Program-made: the position numbers and the translations under genes
Shown here: positions 33,799-43,904 of the stretch, one piece after another
How the letters are laid out: each line of letters starts with the position of its first letter
How positions within the stretch are numbered: position 1 is the stretch's first letter
Assembly (NCBI GenBank): GCA_016795205.1
Contig: JAEUHZ010000067.1
Coordinates: 1-51,367 of the forward strand
Length of the DNA stretch: 51,367 nt
Reading direction: 5' to 3'
Source of the DNA: Planctomycetota bacterium
GTDB taxonomy: Bacteria > Planctomycetota > UBA1135 > GCA-002686595
The notes under the pieces: model-generated
Seen by the model: the letters and a program-made list of their open reading frames with translations, nothing else
What the model was told of the DNA's origin: nothing
Databases searched by the model: none

Positions 33799-34761
33799 AT
33801 GAACAAGTTCCTCACGGCTCTGCTCGTCGCGGGCTCCGCGTTCGCCGCCGGCTCCAATGCCCAAGCGAACAGCCTCGACAAGCCGGGCAGCCTGCTGCTC
33901 TTCCCCTACTTCAACAACGTCGTTGGCACGACCTTCATCACGGTCACCAACACGAACAGCGACTTCAACCAGAACGGCCAGCTCTTCGCCGGCACGGTCG
34001 ACGTCGAGTTCGTCTACATCAACGGCGAGGACTGCCTCGAGTTCAACCGCACGCGTCGCCTGACGCCGAACGACACGATCACGGTGCTCTCGAACACCGA
34101 CAACCCGAACTTCCAGCGCGGCTACGTCTACGTCTTCGCCAAGAGCCCGACCTCGGGCGCGGCGATCTCGTGGAACTTCCTCGAGGGCGACTCGGTCGTG
34201 ATCTCGGCGCAGCGCGCGCTGTCGACGAACCTCCCGCCGGTCGTCTACCACGGGATCGGCGCCCAGGGCTCGAACACGGACGTCGACGGTGACGGCATCC
34301 GCGACCTGAACAACGTCGAGTACTCGGCCACGGCGAACGAGCTGCACATCCCGCGCTTCGTCGCCCACCCGAACTCGAGCCTGATCCTGATCGGCCTCAC
34401 GGGCAGCCGGTTCACGACGATCGTGAACTACCTGGCCTACAACGACAACGAGGAGGCCTTCTCGGGCCAGGTCGCGTTCGACTGCTGGGACGCCAAGTAC
34501 CTGCAGGACATCTCGGGCATCTTCACGAGCACGTTCCTGCTGAGCACGAACCACAACCCGAACGAGAGCCTCCTCGGCAACGAGACGGGCTGGATCCGGA
34601 TGTGGGGCGCCACGGCGTTCTCGACCGCCCAGCAGCGCAGCAACCCGGCGTTCCTCGCCGTGCGCGTCGACCTGACGGCCTTCGGCTCGCTGCCCTACGG
34701 CGTCGGTGAGAACCTGAACGGCGACCTGCTCGTCCTCGGGCCCTTCTACGACAACAACTGA
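33799..34761 (+). CDS. Secreted protein of unknown function, tandem paralogue A
   Basis: 320 residues. A signal peptide covers 1-23 (LTALLVAGSAFAAGSNAQA). The mature part starts NSLDKPGSLLLFPYF and is Asn/Thr/Ser-rich with regular beta pattern: TTFITVTNTNSDF, DVEFVYINGEDCLEFNRTRR, RGYVYVFAKSPTSGAAISWN, SNTDVDGDGIRDLNNVEY (an Asp-rich Ca-binding-like loop), LILIGLTGSRFTTIV. Two Cys. It is about 85 percent identical by eye to the gene at 35202. The family is unknown to me. Its own promoter, leader and terminator, a biased codon choice (almost only C/G-ending) and duplication suggest high expression, for example as an envelope or appendage component. No ribosome site is visible. Confidence 0.8.
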   Translation: MNKFLTALLVAGSAFAAGSNAQANSLDKPGSLLLFPYFNNVVGTTFITVTNTNSDFNQNGQLFAGTVDVEFVYINGEDCLEFNRTRRLTPNDTITVLSNTDNPNFQRGYVYVFAKSPTSGAAISWNFLEGDSVVISAQRALSTNLPPVVYHGIGAQGSNTDVDGDGIRDLNNVEYSATANELHIPRFVAHPNSSLILIGLTGSRFTTIVNYLAYNDNEEAFSGQVAFDCWDAKYLQDISGIFTSTFLLSTNHNPNESLLGNETGWIRMWGATAFSTAQQRSNPAFLAVRVDLTAFGSLPYGVGENLNGDLLVLGPFYDNN

Positions 34762-34804
34762 GTCGGACCGGAGTCCGGACGACCCATGCGGTCGGCCTGA
34801 CGAC

Positions 34805-34834
34805 CCGCGGGCGGCGCGCGAGCGCCGCCCGCGG
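34805..34834 (+). terminator. Terminator hairpin of paralogue A
   Basis: CCGCGGGCGGCGC (34805-34817), loop GCGA, GCGCCGCCCGCGG (34822-34834), then TCATTTG. The same hairpin core follows paralogue B. Confidence 0.75.
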
Positions 34835-35054
34835 TCATTTGCCCCGGCCCCCGCGCGCACGAGCGCGCCGCAGCGGGCCTGCGACGGCCCGACGGACCGC
34901 GGCGCAGCAGCCAGTGGCGGCCGGCTGTGGGCGACGGCAGCCCACGGTCGCACCTCGTCCTCACGAGCAGCACCGCGCCCGAGCCGTGGCCCTGGCGCGT
35001 TGGCCGGAGGCCGGCGGCCAGCAGCGGCGACGCGAAACTGCGCCATCGTGCGCA

Positions 35055-35082
35055 TTGCCGCCCGGCTGGACTCTGCTACCCT
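35055..35082 (+). promoter_or_regulatory. Sigma70-like promoter of the second tandem secreted gene
   Basis: TTGCCG (35055-35060), 16-bp spacer, TACCCT (35077-35082), ending 119 nt before the ATG at 35202. The arrangement matches the promoter of paralogue A. The rest of the 34835-35201 intergenic region is GC-rich with no supported gene. The last 20 nt before the ATG (CAGCACGA-T-GCA-CC) are almost the same in both copies. Confidence 0.6.
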
Positions 35083-35201
35083 ATTCGGAGCTTCCGAAGC
35101 GAAGCGCGGCTCGTGATCCCCGTCCCTGGCAGGGCTCGGACGCGGCCGCGGGGCCTTCTGGCCCCGACGTCCCCCAACGCCAATCAGCACGATTCGCATC
35201 C

Positions 35202-36197
35202 ATGAACCAGCTCCTCACGGCCTTGCTCGTCGCCGGCTCCGCTCTCGTCGTCGGCTCCGCCGCCCAGGCGAACAGCCTCGACAAGCCCGGCAGCCTGCTC
35301 CTCTTCCCCTACTTCAGCAACGGCGGCGGGCCGACCAGCGAGGGCGAAGGCCCGGTCGGCACGCAGACGTTCATCACCGTCACGAACACGAACAACAACT
35401 TCAACCAAGCCGGCCAGCTCTTCGTCGGCACGGTCGACGTCGAGTTCGTCTACATCAACGGCGAGAACTGCCTCGAGTTCAACCGCACGCGCCGCCTGAC
35501 GCCGAACGACACGATCACGGTCTCGTCGCTGCTCGACAACCCGAACGCCCAGCGCGGCTACCTCTACGTCTTCGCCAAGAGCCCGACCTCGGGCGCCGCG
35601 ATCTCGTGGAACTTCCTCGAGGGCGACTCGATCGTTGTTTCGCCCCAGCGCGCGCTCTCGACGAACATCCCGCCCGTCGTCTACCAGGCGATCGGCGCCC
35701 AGGGCTCGAACACGGACGTCGACGGTGACGGCATCCGCGACCTGAACAACGTCGAGTACTCGGCCAACGCCGCCGAGCTCCACATCCCGCGCTTCATCGC
35801 CGCGCCGAACTCGAGCCTGATCCTGATCGGCCTGACGGGCAGCCGCTTCACGACGATCGCGAACTTCCTGGCCTACAACGACAACGAAGAGGCCTTCTCG
35901 GGTCAGGTCGCGTTCGACTGCTGGGACATCCGGCCGCTGTATCAGATCTCGGGCATCTTCACGAACACGTTCCTGCAGAGCACGAACCACAACCCGCTCG
36001 AGAGCTTCGGCGGCAACGAGACGGGCTGGATCCGGATGTGGGGCGCCACGGCGTTCTCGACGGCCCAGCAGCGCAGCAACCCCGCGATGCTCGCGGTGCG
36101 CGTCGACCTGACGGCGTTCGGCTCGCTGCCCTACGGCATCGGCACGAACACGAACGGCGACCTGCTCGTCCTCGGCCCCTTCTACGACAACAACTGA
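35202..36197 (+). CDS. Secreted protein of unknown function, tandem paralogue B
   Basis: 331 residues with signal peptide LTALLVAGSALVVGSAAQA. It is nearly the same as paralogue A (NSLDKPGSLLLFPYF start, DVEFVYINGENCLEFNRTRR, SNTDVDGDGIRDLNNVEY, LVLGPFYDNN end). It differs mainly by a Gly/Glu-rich insertion SNGGGPTSEGEGPVGTQ near residue 38 and by conservative changes. Upstream promoter, untranslated leader end and downstream hairpin are also duplicated, so the whole transcription unit was copied. Divergence is spread over the length, as in two functional copies under selection. Function unknown. Confidence 0.8.
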   Translation: MNQLLTALLVAGSALVVGSAAQANSLDKPGSLLLFPYFSNGGGPTSEGEGPVGTQTFITVTNTNNNFNQAGQLFVGTVDVEFVYINGENCLEFNRTRRLTPNDTITVSSLLDNPNAQRGYLYVFAKSPTSGAAISWNFLEGDSIVVSPQRALSTNIPPVVYQAIGAQGSNTDVDGDGIRDLNNVEYSANAAELHIPRFIAAPNSSLILIGLTGSRFTTIANFLAYNDNEEAFSGQVAFDCWDIRPLYQISGIFTNTFLQSTNHNPLESFGGNETGWIRMWGATAFSTAQQRSNPAMLAVRVDLTAFGSLPYGIGTNTNGDLLVLGPFYDNN

Positions 36198-36240
36198 GCC
36201 CGCAGGGGCTCCGGACGCACCACGGTGCGTCCTGACGGAC

Positions 36241-36268
36241 AGCGGGCGGCGCGCGAGCGCCGCCCGCT
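36241..36268 (+). terminator. Terminator hairpin of paralogue B
   Basis: AGCGGGCGGCGC (36241-36252), loop GCGA, GCGCCGCCCGCT (36257-36268), followed by CTTGCTT. Confidence 0.75.
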
Positions 36269-36393
36269 CTTGCTTCCCGAAGGAGCCGCAGGCCCGCTGG
36301 AGCGCGAGGCGGAGGGTCGTGCGGAACGCGCAGGCAGCGGCGGGGCGCGGCACCGCGAGCGCGGGGAGCCCGCCCGCGACCGCGCTCGAGCCC

Positions 36394-37275
36394 TCAGTCG
36401 AGTTCGCCGCGCAGCGCCGCGAGCTCGTCCTCGCTGAGCAGGGGACCGGACGGCAGCAACGGCACGGGCGCAGCCGCGGGTGCGCGGTCCGCGGCCGGCG
36501 GAAGCTGGGCCGGGTCCGGTCCGCGCAGGAGCTCGCCGTCCGCCAAGTACCCACGCAGCGCGAGGGCCAACAGGCGCTCGACGTCCTCGGCATCGGCGAT
36601 CGGCATCCGGCGACCCTCGATGTCGGCCTCCAGGCCTCGCGCGGACGCGCGCAACGCGACGAGCCGCCCGCGGCCGTGCCGCCAGATCGTCCCGCGGGGT
36701 CCGGTCGAGGGTTCGAGGCCCTCGTCGATGCGCGCCATCCCAGCCCGGATCCAGGCCGCGAACCCGCGCGCGGCTTCCGGGAGGTCGGCGTCCCAGGCCG
36801 CAGGCTGCGCGCGAGTCCCGGCGGCCGCCCTCGACACCTCGACGAGCTCGCTGAAATCACCGCGGGCGCCGCGCACGCGCCGCGCGGTGAAGACCCGCAG
36901 GTCCTCCGCTCGCAGGGCCGCCAGTGCCGCGAGCAGGAGGGGCTCGGGCTCGGAGACGATCAGGACGACACCGGGCGCGAGCGCCGCGTCCGCGCCGAAC
37001 CGCCGCACGAGCAGTTCGCCCTGGGCATCGCACCAGGCCAGTGCGTCCACTGCTGCCAGGACAGCCTCCTCGCCGTCCTCCGCGAGCACGAGCAGGGCCC
37101 GGCCCTCGCCGTCGACCCCTGCCAGGCGTGCGACACGCGGCGCGCCGTCCTCCCGGCCCAGGCCGGGTGCGGGCTCGAGGCGCAGGTCCTCCTCGAGCAC
37201 CTCGAAGCCGCCCAGCGCGGCGACCAGAGCCTGCGGATCGATCGCGGGGCGGCGGGCCGACCGGGAGCGTTCCAT
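36394..37275 (-). CDS. Conserved hypothetical protein downstream of ruvC
   Basis: 293 residues from the ATG at 37275, 5 bp after the ruvC stop. An ATG at 37288, overlapping ruvC, is also possible and would add four residues. The first half has an alpha/beta pattern (LVAALGGFEVLEED, RALLVLAEDGEEAVLAAVDA, VVLIVSEPEPLLLAALAALR) that recalls a nuclease-like or response-regulator-like core. The second half is helical, with WIRAGMARIDEGLE and LLALALRGYLADGELL. No signal peptide or membrane segment, so cytoplasmic. I do not recognise the family. Coupling to ruvC hints at DNA repair but is not proof. Confidence 0.65.
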   Translation of the reverse strand: MERSRSARRPAIDPQALVAALGGFEVLEEDLRLEPAPGLGREDGAPRVARLAGVDGEGRALLVLAEDGEEAVLAAVDALAWCDAQGELLVRRFGADAALAPGVVLIVSEPEPLLLAALAALRAEDLRVFTARRVRGARGDFSELVEVSRAAAGTRAQPAAWDADLPEAARGFAAWIRAGMARIDEGLEPSTGPRGTIWRHGRGRLVALRASARGLEADIEGRRMPIADAEDVERLLALALRGYLADGELLRGPDPAQLPPAADRAPAAAPVPLLPSGPLLSEDELAALRGELD

Positions 37276-37280
37276 GGGGG

Positions 37281-38099
37281 TCAGCATGCCCGCGGGCGCG
37301 CCGCGACGGAAGCAGCGCGCCCCGCGCGCGAGCCCCCGCGCGCGGGGCTGTCCCGCCGCCCAGCGTGACGCACGAGCGGGCTGCCGCCCCCCTCGTGCGC
37401 GCCGACGGCTGGCGCGCCGACCGCGCACGTCTTCCCCGTCGCCGTCTTCCCCGTCGCCGTCTTCCCCGTCGCCGTCTTCCCCGTCGCCGGCGCACTCGTC
37501 GCCGGCGCACTCGCCGACGGCGCCTTCGCGCGCGCCGCGCCCGCCCGGGCCGTGCGTCCGAGCGCGGCAACGAGGCCGCGCCGCGTCGCGACCCGCACGG
37601 GGAACCGCCGCCGTTGCACCTGCGCCAGCGCCAGCGCCAGCGCGTCGCTGGCGTCCAGGGGCAGGTCGAGGTCGGCAACACCGAGCGCCGTGGCGACCAT
37701 GCGGGCCACCTGGCGCTTGTCCGCCGCGCCGTTCCCGACGAGGGCCTTCTTGGCGACCGCCGGCGGCATTTCGACGACCTCGGCGCCGCTGGCGGCCGCG
37801 GCGGAGAGCGCCACGCCGCGGCCCTCGCCGATCCGCAGCGCCGAGCGCACGTTCTTGGCCGCAAATGCCTGCTCCACGACCACGATCGCCGGGGAGAGCC
37901 GGCCCAGGAGCTCGTCGATCTCGCGCCGCAGGTGCGCGAGGCGCGCCGGCACACTGGCACGGGCCGGTGCCCGCAGCACGCCGGCCGCATAGAGCCGCGG
38001 CCCACGCGACCCATCGACCACCGCACCGTAGCCGACGACGAGGGTCCCCGGGTCGATGCCCAAGACGACGAGCGGTCGCGGCGGGGAGGGCGGGCTCAC
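37281..38099 (-). CDS. ruvC: Holliday junction resolvase RuvC with repetitive C-terminal extension
   Basis: 272 residues against about 160-190 in the family. The catalytic acidic residues are in place: Asp16 in GIDPGT, Glu76 in VVVEQAF, Asp149 and Asp152 in LDASDALALAL. The KKALVGNGAADKRQV block is also typical. After about residue 180 comes an Ala/Arg/Lys-rich extension with a perfect tandem repeat of the pentapeptide GKTAT encoded by 15-bp units (37431-37490), then a Cys/Gly/Arg-rich tail. The resolvase cuts Holliday junctions with RuvAB. The extension is probably disordered and basic enough to bind DNA. Divergent from ispD, with overlapping -10 boxes. Confidence 0.92.
   Translation of the reverse strand: MSPPSPPRPLVVLGIDPGTLVVGYGAVVDGSRGPRLYAAGVLRAPARASVPARLAHLRREIDELLGRLSPAIVVVEQAFAAKNVRSALRIGEGRGVALSAAAASGAEVVEMPPAVAKKALVGNGAADKRQVARMVATALGVADLDLPLDASDALALALAQVQRRRFPVRVATRRGLVAALGRTARAGAARAKAPSASAPATSAPATGKTATGKTATGKTATGKTCAVGAPAVGAHEGGGSPLVRHAGRRDSPARGGSRAGRAASVAARPRAC
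37431..37520. repeat. 15-bp tandem repeats inside ruvC
   Basis: CTTCCCCGTCGCCGT is repeated three times perfectly from 37431, with a fourth unit ending GG (37476-37490). CGCACTCGTCGCCGG and a degenerate copy follow. Units keep the reading frame (5 codons). Such arrays change copy number by slippage. Confidence 0.85.
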
Positions 38100-38129
38100 G
38101 CGCGGACGCCTTCCGGGCGTCCAGGCCGA

Positions 38130-38139
38130 ACCCTACGCT
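38130..38139. promoter_or_regulatory. Overlapping divergent -10 boxes for ruvC and ispD
   Basis: The 10-bp sequence ACCCTACGCT reads TAGGGT on the minus strand (38130-38135), 30 nt before the ruvC start, and TACGCT on the plus strand (38134-38139), 33 nt before the ispD start. Only one polymerase could occupy this site at a time. Confidence 0.45.
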
Positions 38140-38172
38140 CTCGGGCCTGCGCGTGACAGCGCGCGCTCCGCG

Positions 38173-38904
38173 ATGACCGATGACCGTGCCACACCGCCGC
38201 ACACCTGCGCCCTCGTCGTGGCTGCCGGCGGCTCGACGCGGATGGGGTCCGCCGGCGAGCGCAAGCCCTTCCTGGAGATCGCCGGCCGCAGCGTGCTGGA
38301 GCGCGCCTGCGCTGCCTTCGACGCAGCCGAGGCCGTGCGCACGATCGTGATCGTCGGTCGGGCCGAGGACCTCGAGCGCATCCGGGCGCTGGCCGCCCGA
38401 TCGTCGGCGCTGCGCAAGGTGCGCAGGATCGTGCCGGGAGGAGCCGAGCGCACGGACTCCGTGCGCGCCGGACTGGCCGCGGCCGACCCGGCCGCCGAGT
38501 TCGTCGCCGTCCACGACGCGGCGCGCCCGCTCGTCTCGCGCGCAGTCGTCGAGCGCGCGCTCGAGCTGGCCGTGCTCGCGGGCGCCGCGCTGACCGCCGT
38601 GCCGATCGTCGACACGGTCAAGGAATCGCAGGACGGGCGCCATGCGAGCGCCACGCTGGACCGCGCGCGGCTGTGGGCGGCGCAGACGCCCCAGGTCTTC
38701 CGGCGTGCACTGCTCGCGGAGCTCCTGGAGCGCGCCGCACGCGACGGCTTCCGTCCCACCGACGAGGCCGCGCTCCACGAACGCTACGTCGGACCCGTGC
38801 CCATGTCGCGCGGCTCGCGCGCGAACCAGAAGCTGACCACGCCCGAGGACCTGCCGCTCCTCGAGGCGCTGGCGCGGCTCGCCGCGGCCGAGGAGCAGGC
38901 ATGA
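38173..38904 (+). CDS. ispD: 2-C-methyl-D-erythritol 4-phosphate cytidylyltransferase
   Basis: 243 residues. Third step of the MEP isoprenoid pathway, using CTP. Motifs: ALVVAAGGSTRMGS near 12-25 (nucleotide-binding), RKPFLEIAGRSVLERA, GGAERTDSVRAGL, VAVHDAARPLVSR, PIVDTVKE, TPQVFRRALL. The ATG at 38173 begins the family-typical short lead; the frame to 38056 crosses the promoter region and overlaps ruvC. It overlaps ispF by 4 bp, the common ispDF arrangement. Confidence 0.95.
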   Translation: MTDDRATPPHTCALVVAAGGSTRMGSAGERKPFLEIAGRSVLERACAAFDAAEAVRTIVIVGRAEDLERIRALAARSSALRKVRRIVPGGAERTDSVRAGLAAADPAAEFVAVHDAARPLVSRAVVERALELAVLAGAALTAVPIVDTVKESQDGRHASATLDRARLWAAQTPQVFRRALLAELLERAARDGFRPTDEAALHERYVGPVPMSRGSRANQKLTTPEDLPLLEALARLAAAEEQA

Positions 38905-39383
38905 TGCGCGTCGGGCTGGGGTTCGATGTCCACCGCCTCGTCGAGGGGCGGCCCTGCCGCCTGGGCGGCGTCGACCTGCCACACCCCACAGGACCCCTCG
39001 GGCATTCCGACGGCGACGCCGTGCTCCACGCCCTGGCCGACGCCGTGCTCGGCGCGGCCGGGCTGGACGACTTGGGGACCCTCTTCTCGGACCGCGACGC
39101 CCGTTGGCAGGGCGTGGACTCCGCGGAGCTGCTCGCCGAGTGCATGGCCCGCGCCCGCGCGCAGGGCTGGCGCCTCGCGAATGCGGATGTCGTGATCGCG
39201 ACCGAAGGCCCGCGCATCGCACCGCACCGCGCGGCGATGCGCGCACGGATCGCGGCGATCCTGGGGGTCGAGCCGGAGGCCGTGAACGTGAAGGGCAAGA
39301 CGCTGGAGGGCCTCGGCGCGCTGGCGGGCGGCACGGGAGTGGCGGTGCAGGCCGTTTGTCTCCTGGTCCACGAGGGATACTGA
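38901..39383 (+). CDS. ispF: 2-C-methyl-D-erythritol 2,4-cyclodiphosphate synthase
   Basis: 160 residues, starting MMRVGLGFDVHRLVEG. It forms the cyclodiphosphate in the MEP pathway. Metal ligands are in GFDVHRL (Asp and His) and the GHSDGDAVLHALADAVLGA block. DLGTLFSDRD and VKGKTLEGLGALAGGTGVAV are also typical. Start at 38901 overlapping the ispD stop (ATGA context); the second ATG at 38904 is possible. The last residues (EGY) and the TGA stop are encoded by the left terminal repeat of the MITE-like element at 39374, so the C-terminus was probably redefined by that insertion. Confidence 0.95.
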   Translation: MMRVGLGFDVHRLVEGRPCRLGGVDLPHPTGPLGHSDGDAVLHALADAVLGAAGLDDLGTLFSDRDARWQGVDSAELLAECMARARAQGWRLANADVVIATEGPRIAPHRAAMRARIAAILGVEPEAVNVKGKTLEGLGALAGGTGVAVQAVCLLVHEGY

Positions 39384-39528
39384 CCCCGACCGTTGGCATT
39401 TTGTGGGTGGGCCGGAGAGTACCCACCAGGGGTTGGGGGCCGCCGCCCAGACCCTGGTCAGCCCAGGCCGGCACGGCGCGGTCCAGGCGCCGTCGGGTGG
39501 CGTGGACAGCGAACTGGGTCAGTATCCC
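39374..39528. repeat. MITE-like repeat, copy 2, with 13-bp perfect terminal inverted repeats
   Basis: 155 bp bounded by GGGATACTGACCC (39374-39386) and its inverse (39516-39528). The right 26 bp (39503-39528) equal the inverted left end of copy 1, and the other end also resembles copy 1 (CCACCCACAAAATGCC against CCACCCACGAAAGGCC, minus strand). It lies between convergent ispF and the ABC transporter gene. Its left end encodes the last codons and stop of ispF. Confidence 0.75.
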
Positions 39529-39545
39529 GCGGACTCCGGTGGTCG

Positions 39546-41369
<1,824 letters not shown>

Positions 41370-41692
41370 CGGCGCGCGATCCTAAGCGCCACGCGCGGCG
41401 CTGTCGCGGGCGCGGGGCAGGCCGGGCGCGCTCGGGAGCGCTTTCGCGCCACCGCGGGGCCCGCGGCACACGTCACGGCACGCCGCCGCGCGGCGGGCGG
41501 CGCAGCGCGCGGCAGACCGCCGTGGCGCCAGCAGCGAGCCCGCGGCGCGCCGCCGCAGGCTCCGCGACGGGAGGGCGCGCCAGGCTGTCCGTCCACCGCG
41601 GGCCGCGTTGGACTCGCGGCCTGGAGCGGCGCGCGACGCGCCCGCGCCCTCACGAGCCCAGCAGCCCGCGGTCTGGTCGACCCCCGGGACCC
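41370..41692. other. 323-bp gap, no gene seen
   Basis: It lies between the ABC transporter and the SurA-like gene, both on the minus strand. Extremely GC-rich. Apart from the -10-like box at 41379 I saw no supported gene, T-run terminator or repeat. Confidence 0.4.
41379..41384 (-). promoter_or_regulatory. -10-like box for the ABC transporter (leaderless spacing)
   Basis: TAGGAT on the minus strand, 9 nt before the GTG at 41369. A leaderless mRNA starting with GTG would be implied. Confidence 0.4.
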
Positions 41693-43669
41693 TCAGTAGC
41701 CGAACTCGAAGCCCCGGACGTCGGCCGACTTGCGCGCCTCACGCGCGTAGGTCACGAACGAGGTGCGCACGTAGTCGTCGCGCAGGAGCTCGATGTGCTT
41801 GGGGTCGCCCAGGTTCAACGGGCGCGTCGGCGGCGTGCGGCGCTGGACGCGGGTGATGTAGTAGCCCTGCGGGCCGCGGAACGGGCCGGCGACCGTGTTC
41901 TCGGCCTGCTCGGAGAACACGAAGTCCGTGATCGAGGCCCCGGTCGCCCAGTGCGTGTAGGGGCTCTCGCCGACGAAGCCCTGCAGGTCGTTGCGGTAGC
42001 GCAGGCCGAAGCGCCCGCGGTTCTTCATGGCGACGTCCGAGCCGCGCTGGCCCTGGCCGTCCGGTGCCGGCGGGTCCCAGTACTCGCTGTGCTCGTTGAG
42101 TTGGTCCGACCAGAACCGGAAGGGCTCGACGAGCGGCTGCGCTGGCGCGTACTCGCGGCCCTCGGCCTGGGCCTGCGCGCGCTTGGCGCGCTCGGCGTCG
42201 TACTCGGCAATATTGGCGTCCAGGCGCGCCTTGATGGCTTCGGCCTTGGCCTTCGCCGTGCGCCAGCCGTCGTCCTTCCAGCGGAAGTTCGGGATGTCGA
42301 AGGCCGAGACCAGCAGGACCTCCACGTCGACCTGCCCGAGTCCCATGATCCGGTTGGCCGTGTCGAGGTGCGAGCGCAAGAGCGCCGAGATGTCGCCGTT
42401 CTCCTGATTGGCGAGCAGCGGCGCGATCTTCTTGCGGTAGCCCTCGAGCATCACGTGGTACTCGAGGAACGACTCGGTCGACGGGAAGAAGTACGTCTGG
42501 GTCGCCATGAGGTCGACCGTGAAGTACGTGCCCTCGAACTGCTTCTTGAGGTCGGAGAGCGCCTGCTTGCGCTCGTCCGGCGCGAGCAGCGCGCCCTCCT
42601 TCGCCAGCCGGTCGTGCGTCGCGATCGAAGTCACGAACCAGCGCTTGGCATCGTCGATCTCGGCCTGGGTGACCGTGTCCTTGACCTTCTCCCACAGCTC
42701 GGCCGTGCGCACCACGAGGTCCGGCTGGCCGTCGAAGTCGCGGTCGGCCGTCAGGACCAGGTCGTCCGGGATCCCGTCGAAGGCCGTCTTCCAATCGATC
42801 GTCGCGAACAGGGCGTCGCGCACGATCTGACGCATCATGTTGACGTAGATCCCGTCTTCCTTCGGCAGCGGCTCGCCGGTCTTGTCCGCGTGCTCGCGGC
42901 GCATCTGGTAGCTCTGGTGCGCGTCGTTGAGCAGCGTGTCGCCCGAGTCGGCGCGCACGGCCTCGATCGTCGAGACCGGCCATTCGTCCGGGTTCTCGGG
43001 GTAGAACACCCGGTCGAAGTACAAGAGCTGCCGCAGGTTGTCGCGGTACCAGGGCACGCTGCGGAACGCGCGGCTGACCTCCGCTGCGACGTCCAGGACC
43101 GGGTAGCTCTTCTTGAACTCCTCGAGCGTGCGCTGGAACTCGGCCTCGAACTCCTCGTCCGTCGGCACGAGCTGCTCGTCGAGCAGCTTGCGCTCCGCAT
43201 CGCGCTTCTTCTGCCAGGCCGCGCGGACCTCGGGGTCCTGCAGGCGGGCCGCGCGCTGGCGGCCGAGCTCCTGATCGAGCGCGCGGGCGCGCGCCTCGGG
43301 CGACTCGAACGGCTGGGCTGCAGCGCGCGACGCGATGGCCTTCTCGGCCGCCTCGCGGGCCGCGGGCCCCACGAGCGGCTCGACCGACAGGCTGGCCTCG
43401 TCGCGCGCGCGACGGTCGAGCTCGTCCTCGATGATCAGGCCGACCCGGAACAGCTCGAGCTGCAGCCGGCAGGGGCCGTAGATCAGGAAGCGCTGGATCT
43501 CGGCGTCCGGGACCCGCTTCCCGTTCACCACGAGCGGCTCGCCGAAGATCGATCCGTCGGCGGCCTGGGGCGCGGGCGCCGCCGGGGCCTGTACTGCGGG
43601 GCGGGCGAGGAGCAAGGGTGCGCCGAGCGCGAGGCCGGCGAGGCCGAGGAGAAGGATGCGCGTGACCAT
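41693..43669 (-). CDS. Secreted SurA/parvulin-like protein, function unassigned
   Basis: 658 residues. A signal peptide covers 1-22 (RILLLGLAGLALGAPLLLA). After a Pro/Ala linker, residues about 38-90 (FGEPLVVNGKRVPDAEIQRF, LELFRVGLIIEDELDRR) resemble the SurA N-terminal chaperone segment (V-N---I---E). A long helical, charged middle follows. Near 545-625 RFGLRYRNDLQGFVGESPY, FVFSEQAENTVAGPF and GPQGYYITRVQRRTPP resemble the end of a parvulin rotamase domain (FSL--G-VS-PV-T--GYH-I-V). That suggests a periplasmic folding factor. The first half of the rotamase is not clear, so activity is uncertain. It is divergent from 43905. Confidence 0.65.
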   Translation of the reverse strand: MVTRILLLGLAGLALGAPLLLARPAVQAPAAPAPQAADGSIFGEPLVVNGKRVPDAEIQRFLIYGPCRLQLELFRVGLIIEDELDRRARDEASLSVEPLVGPAAREAAEKAIASRAAAQPFESPEARARALDQELGRQRAARLQDPEVRAAWQKKRDAERKLLDEQLVPTDEEFEAEFQRTLEEFKKSYPVLDVAAEVSRAFRSVPWYRDNLRQLLYFDRVFYPENPDEWPVSTIEAVRADSGDTLLNDAHQSYQMRREHADKTGEPLPKEDGIYVNMMRQIVRDALFATIDWKTAFDGIPDDLVLTADRDFDGQPDLVVRTAELWEKVKDTVTQAEIDDAKRWFVTSIATHDRLAKEGALLAPDERKQALSDLKKQFEGTYFTVDLMATQTYFFPSTESFLEYHVMLEGYRKKIAPLLANQENGDISALLRSHLDTANRIMGLGQVDVEVLLVSAFDIPNFRWKDDGWRTAKAKAEAIKARLDANIAEYDAERAKRAQAQAEGREYAPAQPLVEPFRFWSDQLNEHSEYWDPPAPDGQGQRGSDVAMKNRGRFGLRYRNDLQGFVGESPYTHWATGASITDFVFSEQAENTVAGPFRGPQGYYITRVQRRTPPTRPLNLGDPKHIELLRDDYVRTSFVTYAREARKSADVRGFEFGY

Positions 43670-43904
43670 GGCTTGGGGGAGAGAGACTTCGGATCGCGCC
43701 CGGCCCGCCCCGGAGGGGGGGCGCGGAGAAAGCGGGCCACGAGGCTACGGAGGGACCCCGAAGCCGGCGAGAGGAATCTCGCCCGGCGCGAGCCGCGGCG
43801 CGTGGACGGCCGAGCTGGGACGCGGGTTCCGGGTAGTCTAGGGGTTGGCCCCGAGCCATCGTCCAGCGGGCCGACGCGCCGCCCGGGCGGCCGGGACCCA
43901 CCTC

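Noticed and set aside
37431..37520. CRISPR array
   Set aside because: Units are 15 bp, contiguous and without spacers, and they keep the ruvC reading frame.
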